Source: Phragmitibacter flavus
Lineage (GTDB): Bacteria > Verrucomicrobiota > Verrucomicrobiia > Verrucomicrobiales > Verrucomicrobiaceae
Assembly (NCBI RefSeq): GCF_005780165.1
Contig: NZ_VAUV01000009.1
Coordinates: 245,841 to 309,840, forward strand
Length of the DNA stretch: 64,000 nucleotides
Direction of reading: 5' to 3'
Position 1 is the stretch's first letter. Each line of letters begins with the position of its first letter. A program made the position numbers and the translations under genes. This document shows positions 37,646-46,994 of the stretch, piece after piece. The notes beneath the pieces are model-generated. The model did not search any database. It had not been told where the DNA came from and was given only the letters and a program-made list of their open reading frames with translations.

Positions 37646-39103
37646 ATGTCTCTTCACGATCATTCGCCCAGCCTCGAACACCACTTCCTGACCCGTCGTC
37701 AGCTCCTTAACCGTGTCGGTATGGGTTTCGGCTCGCTCGCCCTCGGCAACCTGCTCGCACCCAACTCCGCCCAGGCCGCGCCGCTCAATCCGCTCGCCGT
37801 TCGCAGTTCCCAGTTCGCGCCCAAGGCAAAACGCGTCGTCCACCTCTTCATGAACGGTGGCCCCTCCCACGTCGACACCTTCGATCCCAAGCCCATGCTC
37901 ACCAAGCATGACGGCAAAATGCTCCCCAATCTCCTCAAGACCGAACGCCCCACCGGCGCCGGTCTCGCCTCCCCCTTCAAATTCCAAAAATACGGAAAAA
38001 GCGGACTCGAAATCAGCGAACTCTTCACCAACGTCGCCCAGCATTCCGACGACATCTGCGTCATCCGCTCCATGCAGGCCGATGTCCCCAACCACGAGCC
38101 CTCCCTCGGCCTCATGAACTGCGGTGAATCCCGTCTCCACCGCCCCAGCCTCGGTTCCTGGGTCAACTACGGCCTCGGCAGCGAAAACCAAAACCTCCCC
38201 GGCTACATCGCGATGTGCCCCGGTGGCATGCCCATCCGACGCACCAAAAACTGGCAGTCCGCCTTCCTGCCCAGCGCCTACCAGGGCACCTACATCAACA
38301 CCAATCACGAAACCGTCGACAAGCTCGTCGAGTTCATCAAAAACCCCACGCTCGACCGCACCCAGCAACGCCGACAGCTCGACCTCCTCACCGAACTCAA
38401 CGAAGCCCACCTCGCCGCGCGCCAACACGATCAGCAGCTCGAAGCCCGGGTGCAAAGCTACGAACTCGCCTACCGCATGCAGGTCGAAGCCAGCGACGCC
38501 TTTGACATCACCAAGGAACCCCAGTGGGTCCACGAAATGTATGGCATCAAAGCCGGCAACGACGGTGCCTTCGCCCGCCAATGCCTCATCGCCCGCCGTC
38601 TCCTCGAACGCGGCGTCCGCTTCCTGCAACTCTGGACCGGCGACGGCCAGCCTTGGGATGACCACGACGAGATCCTCGGCCACAAACCACTCGCCGAACG
38701 CACCGACAAACCGATCGCGGCCCTGATGACCGACCTGAAAATGCGAGGTCTTTTCGACGAAACGCTCATCATGTGGGGCGGCGAATTCGGCCGCACTCCC
38801 GCTGTTGAACTTCCAACTCCCGGCAGCAACGCCGGCAAACAGCGCGGCCGCGACCACAACCACTACGGTTTCACCACCTGGCTCGCTGGCGGCGGAGTCA
38901 AAGGCGGTCATGTCCACGGAGCCACCGACGAATTCGGCTTTGCCGCCGTCGAAAATCCTGTTCACGTTCGCGACCTCCACGCCACCATCCTCGCCCTGCT
39001 CGGCTTCGACCATTCCACCTTCACCTACCGCTACGCCGGCCTCGACTACCGCCTCACCGGCGTCACCGACGAAGCCAAAGTCATTCGCGACATCATTGCC
39101 TAA
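37646..39103 (+). CDS. DUF1501 (sulfatase-fold) exported protein
   Basis: The N-terminus TRRQLLNRVGMGFGSLALGNLLAP has a Tat-type twin arginine and hydrophobic core. The mature protein carries the DUF1501 marks: VVHLFMNGGPSHVDTFDPKP, GLASPFKFQKYGKSG, and the C-terminal MWGGEFGRTP plus GRDHNHYGF, which provide metal ligands of the alkaline-phosphatase/sulfatase fold. DUF1501 genes regularly follow DUF1549/DUF1553 genes in this phylum, so the two products probably form one exported complex or pathway; its substrate is unknown. A dispersed palindrome begins one base after the stop codon. Confidence 0.93.
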   Translation: MSLHDHSPSLEHHFLTRRQLLNRVGMGFGSLALGNLLAPNSAQAAPLNPLAVRSSQFAPKAKRVVHLFMNGGPSHVDTFDPKPMLTKHDGKMLPNLLKTERPTGAGLASPFKFQKYGKSGLEISELFTNVAQHSDDICVIRSMQADVPNHEPSLGLMNCGESRLHRPSLGSWVNYGLGSENQNLPGYIAMCPGGMPIRRTKNWQSAFLPSAYQGTYINTNHETVDKLVEFIKNPTLDRTQQRRQLDLLTELNEAHLAARQHDQQLEARVQSYELAYRMQVEASDAFDITKEPQWVHEMYGIKAGNDGAFARQCLIARRLLERGVRFLQLWTGDGQPWDDHDEILGHKPLAERTDKPIAALMTDLKMRGLFDETLIMWGGEFGRTPAVELPTPGSNAGKQRGRDHNHYGFTTWLAGGGVKGGHVHGATDEFGFAAVENPVHVRDLHATILALLGFDHSTFTYRYAGLDYRLTGVTDEAKVIRDIIA

Positions 39104-39104
39104 G

Positions 39105-39255
39105 GTGACACAGGCTTGCAGCCTGTGGGTCCGGCAGGCATTTTGCCTGCGGAACGAACGTCTCCACGCCAACATCCCCACCCTGCGCAACCAAACCTAA
39201 CCAAACCAAACAGGCTGCAAGCCTGTCCCACCCACAGGCACAATGCCTGTGTCAC
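39105..39255. repeat. Inverted pair of dispersed double palindromes (copies 3 and 4)
   Basis: A direct copy (39105-39150) one base after the DUF1501 stop and an inverted copy (39210-39255), with the same CAGGCTGCAAGCCTG and CAGGCACAATGCCTG cores, face each other across about 60 bp. The spacer includes an AACCAAACC-rich run. The next gene starts at 39273. Confidence 0.9.
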
Positions 39256-39272
39256 TTCCCACCACCCGTCCC

Positions 39273-39668
39273 ATGAAAACCTTCCTCACCACCACCCTTC
39301 TCCTCCTCCTCACCCTCCCGGTCTTCGCCGCCGACCCCATCGCCAAAACCGAAATCACCCACGTCGACCCCAAAGCCGCCGCCGCCCTCATCGACGAGAA
39401 AAAAGTCACCATCCTCGACGTTCGCACCGATGCCGAATACAAAGACGGCCACCTCGCCAACGCCATCAACCACGACTTCACCGAAGATGACTTCAAGACT
39501 CAAATCGACACCCTCGACAAAGAGAAACCTTACCTCATTCATTGTCAGTCCGGTGCCCGCAGCGCCAAGTCCCTCAAAGCTTTCAAGGCCCTCGGCTTCA
39601 AACACATCTATCACCTCGACGGCGGCATCAGCGCCTGGAAAGACGCCTCCCTACCCGTCACCAAATAA
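39273..39668 (+). CDS. Exported rhodanese-domain protein
   Basis: The signal peptide MKTFLTTTLLLLLTLPVFA is followed by one rhodanese domain: VTILDVRTDAEYKDGHLANAINHDF, and the active-site loop HCQSGARSAKS with the catalytic cysteine. It ends with YHLDGGISAWKDASLPV. Such proteins handle sulfane sulfur or act as periplasmic thiol carriers. The length after cleavage is about 112 residues. I start at ATG 39273 since the frame before it is palindrome. The neighbouring minus-strand gene converges on it. Confidence 0.92.
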   Translation: MKTFLTTTLLLLLTLPVFAADPIAKTEITHVDPKAAAALIDEKKVTILDVRTDAEYKDGHLANAINHDFTEDDFKTQIDTLDKEKPYLIHCQSGARSAKSLKAFKALGFKHIYHLDGGISAWKDASLPVTK

Positions 39669-39685
39669 GTCAAAATCAGTTTTCC

Positions 39686-42600
39686 TCACGGCGCAAAACG
39701 CTTGCTGTTGATCACCCGGAATCGATAACTCGTATCCAGGTTTTCATCGGGTGCCGTATCAGGATCGGCGAAGTCCGGCAGACTTGGGTCCAATGGATCC
39801 ACATAACGCTCCAGGGTCGTCGACCCACGCATTTCCGACTGCACCGAATCCCGTCCATCCTCCCATTTCGCCCACTCCGTGGCGCTGCTTCCCCGGCTGC
39901 GCGAAGCCTGTTGAAGCACCTGCACCCGGTAATGCACGGTGTAGCTGTTCGACTTCGTCGTTAAACGTGGATACAAGGTCGCATACGGTCTCTCCCGTAA
40001 ATTATCTCCGGTCAGGGCATGTTCCGCCCAAAACAATGGCATGTCGACTGCCTTCAAACCGGGCTTTCCTGGCACACCTTTTGGGATCAGATACACCTCG
40101 CAGATCTCACTCGCGGACCTGAAGATCTCATTGTTCGCAAACCTCTCTTCAAACTGCGCGAGCGTTTCTTCTTCTTCGATTTGATAACGATAATTCGTGC
40201 CCGTCCCTGACTTGTATCCTCCCACCGCCGTCAACGGCACCGCCCCCACCCTTTCACTCTGCAACAATGCCCGCAAGGCCGTGCTACGCTCAATATAGGT
40301 GAACGGCATCAGTTGATAGTTCATGTTGATCTTGCCCGCTGTCGAAAACGGCTCGCTGATCGCATACGGCTCCACCACCGGCATCCAGAACAAGTCCAGC
40401 AACAGGTGATCCTTCGGTGACTGACCACCGACATGCACAAAACTGCCCGATGAAGGATCAGGTCGGAACAACAACGTCCTCCAGGCCCGCTCCTCGACCG
40501 GTTTGGCCGCCTTGATCTGCGTCGGCAACGACCCAAACATCCCCGCCGACATCACCTGACGATTCGGAGAAAAAAACGTCGGTCCACTCGCCTCATGATC
40601 CCAATCATTGGCAAAATAAGGCACCGTTCCCACCGCGTTGTGTCCTTCATCCGGTTTGTTGATGTAGGCCCCATCCGGCGTGATGCCCGTGCCGTGGTCC
40701 CAGTCTCCCGAATCACTCCCCCAAAACGGAGTTTTGAACGGCACATCCGGAGAAAACCGCTCATGATAGTTCTGCGAGTTGGAAAGTGACGCCAGCTTGC
40801 CCTCCCTCGTCGAATTGAACAGCAAATCATGCCCCTGATATCCCTCCGTAAATGAATGCGCCACCTGATCGGAAGACGTGAAATACTGATGCGGCACAAA
40901 CACCTCCAGCGGAACTTCCCTCCTCGCTGCCACATGCCGATAGTCGCCATGGACCGGCACCAAGGTTCTCAAGGTGTCCGTATCTCGAAACAATCCGCCA
41001 ATGTTTTGACGATTCGTCCGGTTCGGAGGACGGGTGATGTAGGCCAGCCTGCCCGCCTTGCCAGCCAACGCAGGCGTTCTCGCAAAAGTCCAAAAATTCT
41101 CCCTCGTCGAAGTGAATTCCACATTCTCCCCATTCTTTTCCACATGCCCGGCCATCACCAACGTCGGCGATGGCAATGCTCCGCCGCTCACCTCGCTGGG
41201 CTGAAAATCCAAACGAATCGTCTGCACCAAGGCAGCTTCATCCGGCACATAACCTGGCGAATAAGCAGGAATGGAACCGTATTTTTGTGCATAAATTTCC
41301 ACCCGAATCGGTTCTGTCCCGGTGTATTGCAGAAACATCTGCCTTTCCAATCCGGGCTTGATCGTCACCGGCGCACTCACAAACGGATAGGTGTTGGCCA
41401 ATGTTGATGAATTCGAATCCTTCGCAATCTCTCCCTCCGCAGACACCCGCAGCGGCACCCCGCGATTCGCCAACGTTACCCTGAATCCATTGGAACCCCC
41501 GATCGTCCTCGTGTGCGCAAAGGGCTGCTGATCAATGTGAATCGTCGCACTCGCCGGAAACCCCAAAGATTTGAACCCCACTTCGCCCATGCCTCTCACC
41601 TGCAAACCGTCCAATCCGGTGACCCGAATCTGAAAATCCTGATTCAGCGCATTCCACCCCTGCGCCGCAGCAAAAAGCTCCATCAAGAACATCACTTCCA
41701 CCCGCATCTCGTCCTCCTCCAGCACCCTGCCCGCCAGGGTCCGGTTGGCCATCACATTGCTGGCCAGCTTCGCCTCATCTTCCGGACTTAAGGGTTCACC
41801 ATCACCATCCACCTGACCGCTGCCATCCGCCGTGCAGATGAAATGCAATCCCACTTCCGAAAGGGTGTTGAAACGCCCAAACCCCATCGTGTCATTGGCA
41901 GGAATCGAAAGCGGCGTCACCTGACCGTGACCACGAAGTCCTCCCATCCGGCCATTGCTCGAATTCCTCGTCCGCGCACTGGTGAACTGTTTGCCCATCG
42001 TTGGAAACGTCCACGATGCAGGATCATTCTGATTCTGCGGCTCCAGCGTGTCATCAAACAAATTGGTGCTGCGAACATAGTCAAAGATCTGCGTCAAAAT
42101 CTGATCCCGATCCTCCGGATATTTCGCCGAAAAACTCCCGCCAAACCCCGGAACCGCCGCGCTCGTCAACCGCTGCAAATACCCATAAAGTTCCCGGTTC
42201 CGCTCAATCAACTCATAGTCCGCCGTCGGACTGTAGGCATCCGCCCGCTTGAACGAATAGTCCCGCCCATTCGCACGTGCGCAAAAGGCAATCAACCGAT
42301 CAAATGCCGTCCGGTGAGCCTCATTATCAATCGCATGCAGCGGCCAGATCGAGATCCGCGGTTGATTGAACAAATTCGTCTCCGGCGCACGACTGCTGGC
42401 AGTCAAAAAGAACGCACTTCTTTCCAACTCCACCCTCGTGACCCCATTGCCTTCCTGCGAGCCTCTCAATGGATCAAACACCAGCTCATCCACCGACGCA
42501 TACAAACGGTCAGCATCTACTTCCACCTTCTCAGTCGCGATCACCGTGCCTCCCAGCGATCCCCCCATCTGCACCCTCGATGCTACGTTGCTGATTCCCT

Positions 42601-43546
42601 CCCGGGTCAAATTCGGAAACACCGCACTCAAATACACCGTCGCAGGATGCCCTGGGTATCGCTGATACTCAAACTGCCCCACCTGCCGCCTGGCGAGCCG
42701 CTCTTTTTCAAACGTCGTATTGATCCGCGGCACATCCCAAAACGATCCCGGCACCGGATCATTGCCACTAAGGTTCTCCGCCCACACATCCCCCGCCGCC
42801 GTATTGATGTTCACCTTGGTCGATTCATCATCCGTCCAAAACGCCACGCGCCCCACAATCGGATTGTCTGCGGTCGGTGCATGCGCTGCTCCACCGGTCC
42901 ACCTTGCCTCCCCTGCCGATCCCTCGTTTGGCACTGTCATCTTCCCATCTCGCAACACATACAACCAACGCACCGGCATCGGCAAAGGATTGTCAGTCGC
43001 CGCCGCACCAGCCAACGGCACACCGCTCAACGTAAAACCTTTCACCGCAGGCGTTCCTCCCTCAGACAACGCCGCCCCGGCATCCGCTATCGGAAACCGC
43101 CGCGTGCCATTCAGATCCATCACCGGCACATTCAGATCCGTGAACAAGGCCGGATTCTCATGCCAGTTGGCTGGCACATCGGCTGCCGCAGAGAAAGGTC
43201 CCGCGTCTGGCGTCCACACCATGTGCTCTGCCGAATACAATTTGTAATATGCTTTCGGCGCATTCGAAGGTCCGCCCATCGCCGTTCCAAACGTGCGAAT
43301 CATCCCCGGCTGTGAAGCCCAGGCCACCCCTGCACCGCTGGTTGTTGCCGCCCGAATTTGCGCCATCACCACATTGGTTGCCGAATCCACCAAATCCCGA
43401 CTGCGTCCTCCACTTTCTGCAAGCCGGGAGGCCACCGTCTCCGTCCTCACGCTCATAAAAAAAGACAGCACCAATCCACTCACCAGCAGCAGACAGCTCA
43501 ACACCACCACCAGTGCCACCCCCCTCTCCCGGTTTCCGATGGTCAT
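39686..43546 (-). CDS. Verru_Chthon cassette protein A-type giant pilin-like protein
   Basis: The N-terminus RERG|VALVVVLSCLLLVSGLVLSF looks like a GspK/PilX-type class III signal with Gly at -1. It is followed by TVASRLAESGGRSRDLVDSATNVVMAQI. The rest is a very long exported region, with a C-terminal part containing SASEICEVYLIPKG and FWAEHALTGDNLRERPYATLYPR. This pattern matches the family called Verru_Chthon cassette protein A, usually followed by B, C and D. None of these is adjacent here. From ATG 43546 it has 1286 residues; ATG 43594, 43615 or 43732 are alternatives. Its assembly partners may be the secretion or pilus machinery. Confidence 0.8.
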   Translation of the reverse strand: MTIGNRERGVALVVVLSCLLLVSGLVLSFFMSVRTETVASRLAESGGRSRDLVDSATNVVMAQIRAATTSGAGVAWASQPGMIRTFGTAMGGPSNAPKAYYKLYSAEHMVWTPDAGPFSAAADVPANWHENPALFTDLNVPVMDLNGTRRFPIADAGAALSEGGTPAVKGFTLSGVPLAGAAATDNPLPMPVRWLYVLRDGKMTVPNEGSAGEARWTGGAAHAPTADNPIVGRVAFWTDDESTKVNINTAAGDVWAENLSGNDPVPGSFWDVPRINTTFEKERLARRQVGQFEYQRYPGHPATVYLSAVFPNLTREGISNVASRVQMGGSLGGTVIATEKVEVDADRLYASVDELVFDPLRGSQEGNGVTRVELERSAFFLTASSRAPETNLFNQPRISIWPLHAIDNEAHRTAFDRLIAFCARANGRDYSFKRADAYSPTADYELIERNRELYGYLQRLTSAAVPGFGGSFSAKYPEDRDQILTQIFDYVRSTNLFDDTLEPQNQNDPASWTFPTMGKQFTSARTRNSSNGRMGGLRGHGQVTPLSIPANDTMGFGRFNTLSEVGLHFICTADGSGQVDGDGEPLSPEDEAKLASNVMANRTLAGRVLEEDEMRVEVMFLMELFAAAQGWNALNQDFQIRVTGLDGLQVRGMGEVGFKSLGFPASATIHIDQQPFAHTRTIGGSNGFRVTLANRGVPLRVSAEGEIAKDSNSSTLANTYPFVSAPVTIKPGLERQMFLQYTGTEPIRVEIYAQKYGSIPAYSPGYVPDEAALVQTIRLDFQPSEVSGGALPSPTLVMAGHVEKNGENVEFTSTRENFWTFARTPALAGKAGRLAYITRPPNRTNRQNIGGLFRDTDTLRTLVPVHGDYRHVAARREVPLEVFVPHQYFTSSDQVAHSFTEGYQGHDLLFNSTREGKLASLSNSQNYHERFSPDVPFKTPFWGSDSGDWDHGTGITPDGAYINKPDEGHNAVGTVPYFANDWDHEASGPTFFSPNRQVMSAGMFGSLPTQIKAAKPVEERAWRTLLFRPDPSSGSFVHVGGQSPKDHLLLDLFWMPVVEPYAISEPFSTAGKINMNYQLMPFTYIERSTALRALLQSERVGAVPLTAVGGYKSGTGTNYRYQIEEEETLAQFEERFANNEIFRSASEICEVYLIPKGVPGKPGLKAVDMPLFWAEHALTGDNLRERPYATLYPRLTTKSNSYTVHYRVQVLQQASRSRGSSATEWAKWEDGRDSVQSEMRGSTTLERYVDPLDPSLPDFADPDTAPDENLDTSYRFRVINSKRFAP

Positions 43547-43789
43547 CTCATCGCGACCCACTCCAGCCAATCCAGTTTTATCAACGTGCTTCATGATCAA
43601 TAGGGGATTCAACATGATCCCGGTTTTGGTTGTTCCGCTCTCCATGAATGGACAACGAACCTCGCGAACCAGTGCCCTGCAGCACCCACCCGTCACTCTC
43701 CGAAGACAGCCACCAATGCGTTCTTTCTCCAAAGTTTAAGACAGATCCGAAGACGACCACAAGAGTAAACGCCTTTAATGGGCGGGCTC

Positions 43790-43807
43790 AGTGGACAAAA
43801 TTCCACT
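43790..43807. terminator. Possible hairpin between glutaredoxin and pilin-like genes
   Basis: A 6-bp perfect stem, AGTGGA and TCCACT with loop CAAAAT, follows the glutaredoxin gene on the minus strand. No U-run follows, so terminator activity is uncertain; it also lies in the upstream region of the giant pilin-like gene. Confidence 0.3.
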
Positions 43808-43865
43808 AATCATTTGATTACAATTACCCGCATCAAGTGCCGGTGATGCCCTCGAGCCATCCTCC

Positions 43866-44108
43866 TCACGGGAAGCCTTTTTTGTCCCACCACTCCTCCA
43901 ATTCATCCGCGCCGAAATCCGCCAGCACCGCATCATCCACCTCAATGCACGGTGCCTTTGTCTGGCCGGTCAGCTCAAGCATCTCCTCACGCGCGTCCGC
44001 ATCCCGCGTCACATCCAGCTTCTCATAACTCACACCATGTTCGTCAAGCCAGTCAATGGCTTCGTCACACCAGGGACAGCCAGGTTTGATAAAAAGTCGG
44101 ACACTCAT
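43866..44108 (-). CDS. Glutaredoxin-like protein
   Basis: A single thioredoxin fold of about 80 residues starts MSVRLFIKPGCPWCDEAIDWL with the dithiol CPWC (Cys11 and Cys14 when started at ATG 44108) and the cis-Pro segment KAPCIEVDD. Such proteins reduce disulfides with glutathione or another thiol. The longest frame begins at 44135, but MKRYLKLMSMS adds nothing conserved. It lies in a minus-strand row behind the alcohol-dehydrogenase-like gene (57 bp away) and may be co-transcribed. The region 43740-43865 between it and the pilin-like gene holds only an AGTGGA/TCCACT hairpin (43790-43807). Confidence 0.9.
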   Translation of the reverse strand: MSVRLFIKPGCPWCDEAIDWLDEHGVSYEKLDVTRDADAREEMLELTGQTKAPCIEVDDAVLADFGADELEEWWDKKGFP

Positions 44109-44192
44109 GCTCATCAGTTTCAAATAACGTTTCACGTTTCCCCACAGGTCGTGAAATTCCTCACTTTTCTCCAGCCTCTTTTCCCTTACCCC

Positions 44193-45206
44193 TTATCTGA
44201 ACTCCAGCACCATCTTGCCCTTCGCCGTGTTGCTTTCGATCAACTCATGCGCCCGCTTCAGGTTCGCCGCATTGATCTCCCCCAGATGCTCCCCAAACGT
44301 CGTGCGCAAAACTCCCGCATCCACCAAATCCGCCGCTTCATTCAGCATCTCATGCTGCCTCACCATGTCCGCCGTCTGAAACAACGACCGCGTAAACATC
44401 AGCTCCCAATGCAACGAAAGCGCCTTGCGCTTCAGCAACTTCACATCAAACACCGCCGGATCATCGATCAACGCCAGATTCCCAAACGGCGCCAGCGACT
44501 CCACAATTTCCCCGATATGCTGATCCGTGTGAGTCAACCCCGCCACATGCGTCACCGAATCGATGCCCACCCGCTTCAGTTCCTGCGACAACGGCTTGCG
44601 ATGATCAATCACCTCATGCGCCCCCAGCTCCTTCACCCACGCCTGTGTCTCCTCCCGCGAAGCCGTGCCAATCACCTTCAACCCCGTCAACCGCCGCGCC
44701 AGTTGCGTCAAAATCGAACCCACCCCACCCGCCGCTCCGACAATCAAAAGCGACTGCCCATGATCCTCTCGATCTTTCGGAATCCGCAACCGGTCAAACA
44801 ACAGCTCCCAAGCCGTGATCGTCGTTAAAGGCAACGCCGCCGCATGGGCAAAATCCAACGACTTCGGCTTCCTGCCCGCAATCCGCTCATCCACCACATG
44901 CAGCTCCGAATTCGTCCCCGGCCGCGCGATGCTGCCCGCATACCAAACTTCATCCCCCGGTTTAAAAAGCGTCACCTCATCCCCCACCGCCACCACCACG
45001 CCCGCCGCATCATAACCCAACACCGCGATCTCGCCCTCCGCCGGCTCCGCCCGTTTGCGCTGCTTCGCATCCACCGGATTCACCGACACCGCCTTCACCT
45101 GCACCAGCAAATCCCGTCCCTTCGCCACCGGATCAGGCAAGGTCACATCCAACAGGCAATCCGGATCACTCACCGGTAACGAACGACGATATCCAACAGC
45201 TTTCAT
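44193..45206 (-). CDS. Zinc-binding alcohol dehydrogenase family protein / quinone oxidoreductase
   Basis: The MDR-superfamily fold is clear: N-terminal GroES-like barrel with VLGYDAAGVVVAVGDEVTLFKPGDEVWYAG, and Rossmann domain with SLLIVGAAGGVGSILTQLARRL (G-x-G-x-x-G) near 150-170. The structural zinc cysteines are absent, which fits the zinc-independent quinone reductase-like branch (TIGR02817 type). It would use NADPH to reduce quinones or enones in the cytoplasm. The length of 337 is standard. The hydroxyacid dehydrogenase gene ends 26 bp upstream in the same direction. Confidence 0.9.
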   Translation of the reverse strand: MKAVGYRRSLPVSDPDCLLDVTLPDPVAKGRDLLVQVKAVSVNPVDAKQRKRAEPAEGEIAVLGYDAAGVVVAVGDEVTLFKPGDEVWYAGSIARPGTNSELHVVDERIAGRKPKSLDFAHAAALPLTTITAWELLFDRLRIPKDREDHGQSLLIVGAAGGVGSILTQLARRLTGLKVIGTASREETQAWVKELGAHEVIDHRKPLSQELKRVGIDSVTHVAGLTHTDQHIGEIVESLAPFGNLALIDDPAVFDVKLLKRKALSLHWELMFTRSLFQTADMVRQHEMLNEAADLVDAGVLRTTFGEHLGEINAANLKRAHELIESNTAKGKMVLEFR

Positions 45207-45232
45207 GGTAACGAGAGATACGCGCCAACCGT

Positions 45233-46210
45233 TTAAATGATCCGGTCTTTCAACGGTTCCCCCTGCAAATAGCGCCGGAAGTTGCCGAGGAAATGCCGCA
45301 CCAAAGTGCCCGCCTCATCCCGATGCCCACCCGCCGTGTGCGGCGTGATGAAACAATTTTCCAAAGTCCACAAAGGATGCTCATCGGGCAGCGGCTCAGG
45401 CACCGTCACATCCAGCCACGCCGCTTCCAACGGACCATTTTTCAGCGCTGCATAAAGCGCCCCCTGATCCACCGTCGTGCCGCGCCCGATGTTGTAGAAA
45501 ACCGACCCCTCCTTGCAGCGCCCAAAGCGCGACGCATCAAAATAATTCACCGACTCCGCATTGTCCGGCAGGATGTTGATCACGTGATCCGCCAGCGGCA
45601 ACTCCTCCCCTACCGCCTCCAAAGTCACCACCTTCACCTCCTCATCGCCCCGTGGCTGACGCCGCACCGCAATCACCTCCATATCGAAAGGCTTCAACAG
45701 CTCCACCACCCGCGCCGCGATCGAACCATAACCCAAAATCAGCACCTTCTGTCCAGGCCCCAGCACCGCCGACTGCTGCCGCAACGCATTCCACTCCGAC
45801 GCTCCATTCGCCACCCGGGACTTCAATCCCATCGGCAGCTTCCGCGCATGTGCCAGCATGAACGCCACGACGTGCTGCGCACAAGCCTCCGCATACACTG
45901 ACGAACTGTTCGTCACCAACAACCCCCGCGACTTCGCGAACTCACGAAATTCCGCCGTGTCATATCGCGTGAACCCCGCCGAGCTAACTTGAATCCACTT
46001 CAACTTCTCCGACTCATACACGCTCTGCAAATCCGGCTGGCCAAACGCAATGTCAGCCAGACCAAACGACGGATCCTTGTCCGCCTTCGCCAGCACCGAC
46101 GTCACCGGTTTGTCCGGCAGCAAAATCTCATGCGGGGCCACCCCCTCCTTCAACAAGGCAAGAACCTGCGGAGCCAAAAGCGTGTCGGAAAAAATCTTGA
46201 GAGCGTTCAT
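45233..46210 (-). CDS. D-2-hydroxyacid dehydrogenase (NAD-dependent)
   Basis: The NAD-binding motif is KVLILGYGSIAARVVELLKPF, with Ala at the third conserved glycine. The active-site set is visible in the C-terminal half: NIGRGTTVDQGAL (Arg), DVTVPEPLPDEHPLW (Glu) and TPHTAGG (His). The length of 325 is usual for the phosphoglycerate/glyoxylate reductase group. The substrate is undetermined. The gene is probably in one transcript with the quinone oxidoreductase that follows it by 26 bp. Divergent from it lies the export-type lipoprotein gene, about 120 bp away. Confidence 0.9.
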   Translation of the reverse strand: MNALKIFSDTLLAPQVLALLKEGVAPHEILLPDKPVTSVLAKADKDPSFGLADIAFGQPDLQSVYESEKLKWIQVSSAGFTRYDTAEFREFAKSRGLLVTNSSSVYAEACAQHVVAFMLAHARKLPMGLKSRVANGASEWNALRQQSAVLGPGQKVLILGYGSIAARVVELLKPFDMEVIAVRRQPRGDEEVKVVTLEAVGEELPLADHVINILPDNAESVNYFDASRFGRCKEGSVFYNIGRGTTVDQGALYAALKNGPLEAAWLDVTVPEPLPDEHPLWTLENCFITPHTAGGHRDEAGTLVRHFLGNFRRYLQGEPLKDRII

Positions 46211-46326
46211 GTCTCGTCACCATCAAAGAAATTCACCCTCAATCAAGCCAAGCCGACAGCAAATTGCACTTCGCTGACACCTCCGCTCTCTTGATCCTTT
46301 CGCTTGTCACCGGGCAAACGCTGGCA

Positions 46327-46986
46327 ATGGTGAGCTACGTCATGTTCCGGACAACACCCCTTCTCCTCTCCGCCCTCAGCGCCATCGGCATCGCGGCGCT
46401 CCTCAGCAGCTGTGGCACTCTCAAAAAGCTGCCCTCTGTCAGCATCAACGTTCCCTTCATCGGTGACGATTCGGCCTCCCCCGGCAACGATCCCTTCATT
46501 CCCTACGACATTCGTCAAAAACTCACCCCCGGCCACACCCTCGACGTTGACATCTACACCGGCCAGCGCTCTCCTGATCGCATCTTCAGCGGCAACGTGC
46601 TCATTGATCCAGAAGGCAACGGCGACTTCGGTAAAATCGGCAAAACCCGCCTGGCCGGACTCGATGCCACCCAGGCCGTCCGCGCCATCAGTTCCCTCTT
46701 CAACGCTCAGCGCGGCGACAAAATCCTCAACGTGCAGTTGAAAAACATCGAAGACCTCCCGCTCCTCACCATCAACGGCTCCGTCAAACAACCCGCCGTC
46801 GTGCGCTGGTTCGACACCGCCTCCCCCATCAACATCCTTCCGTATGTTGGCGGTCGCATCGGTGATGGCTCCGCCGTTTATATCACTCGCGAAGGTCGCC
46901 GCCGCTTCTACCCCAACCTGCAAGCCGCCGCCAGCAGCGGCACGCTCATGGCAGGGGACATCGTGACCTATACCAGCGACCTTTAA
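46327..46986 (+). CDS. Lipoprotein of the polysaccharide export (Wza-like) family
   Basis: A lipobox IAALLSSCG places a lipidated Cys near residue 34 (from ATG 46327; ATG 46342 is possible). The mature part contains a Poly_export-like domain: LTPGHTLDVDIYTG, then VLIDPEGNGDFGKIGKTRLAGLDATQAV and the NINGSVKQPAVV end. The second SLBB domain of a full Wza is missing; the protein is only 220 residues. It is probably anchored in the outer membrane. Its partner kinase or polymerase genes are not adjacent. It is followed 9 bp later by a DoxX gene, and then by ruvC. Confidence 0.75.
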   Translation: MVSYVMFRTTPLLLSALSAIGIAALLSSCGTLKKLPSVSINVPFIGDDSASPGNDPFIPYDIRQKLTPGHTLDVDIYTGQRSPDRIFSGNVLIDPEGNGDFGKIGKTRLAGLDATQAVRAISSLFNAQRGDKILNVQLKNIEDLPLLTINGSVKQPAVVRWFDTASPINILPYVGGRIGDGSAVYITREGRRRFYPNLQAAASSGTLMAGDIVTYTSDL

Positions 46987-46994
46987 TTCGCCCC

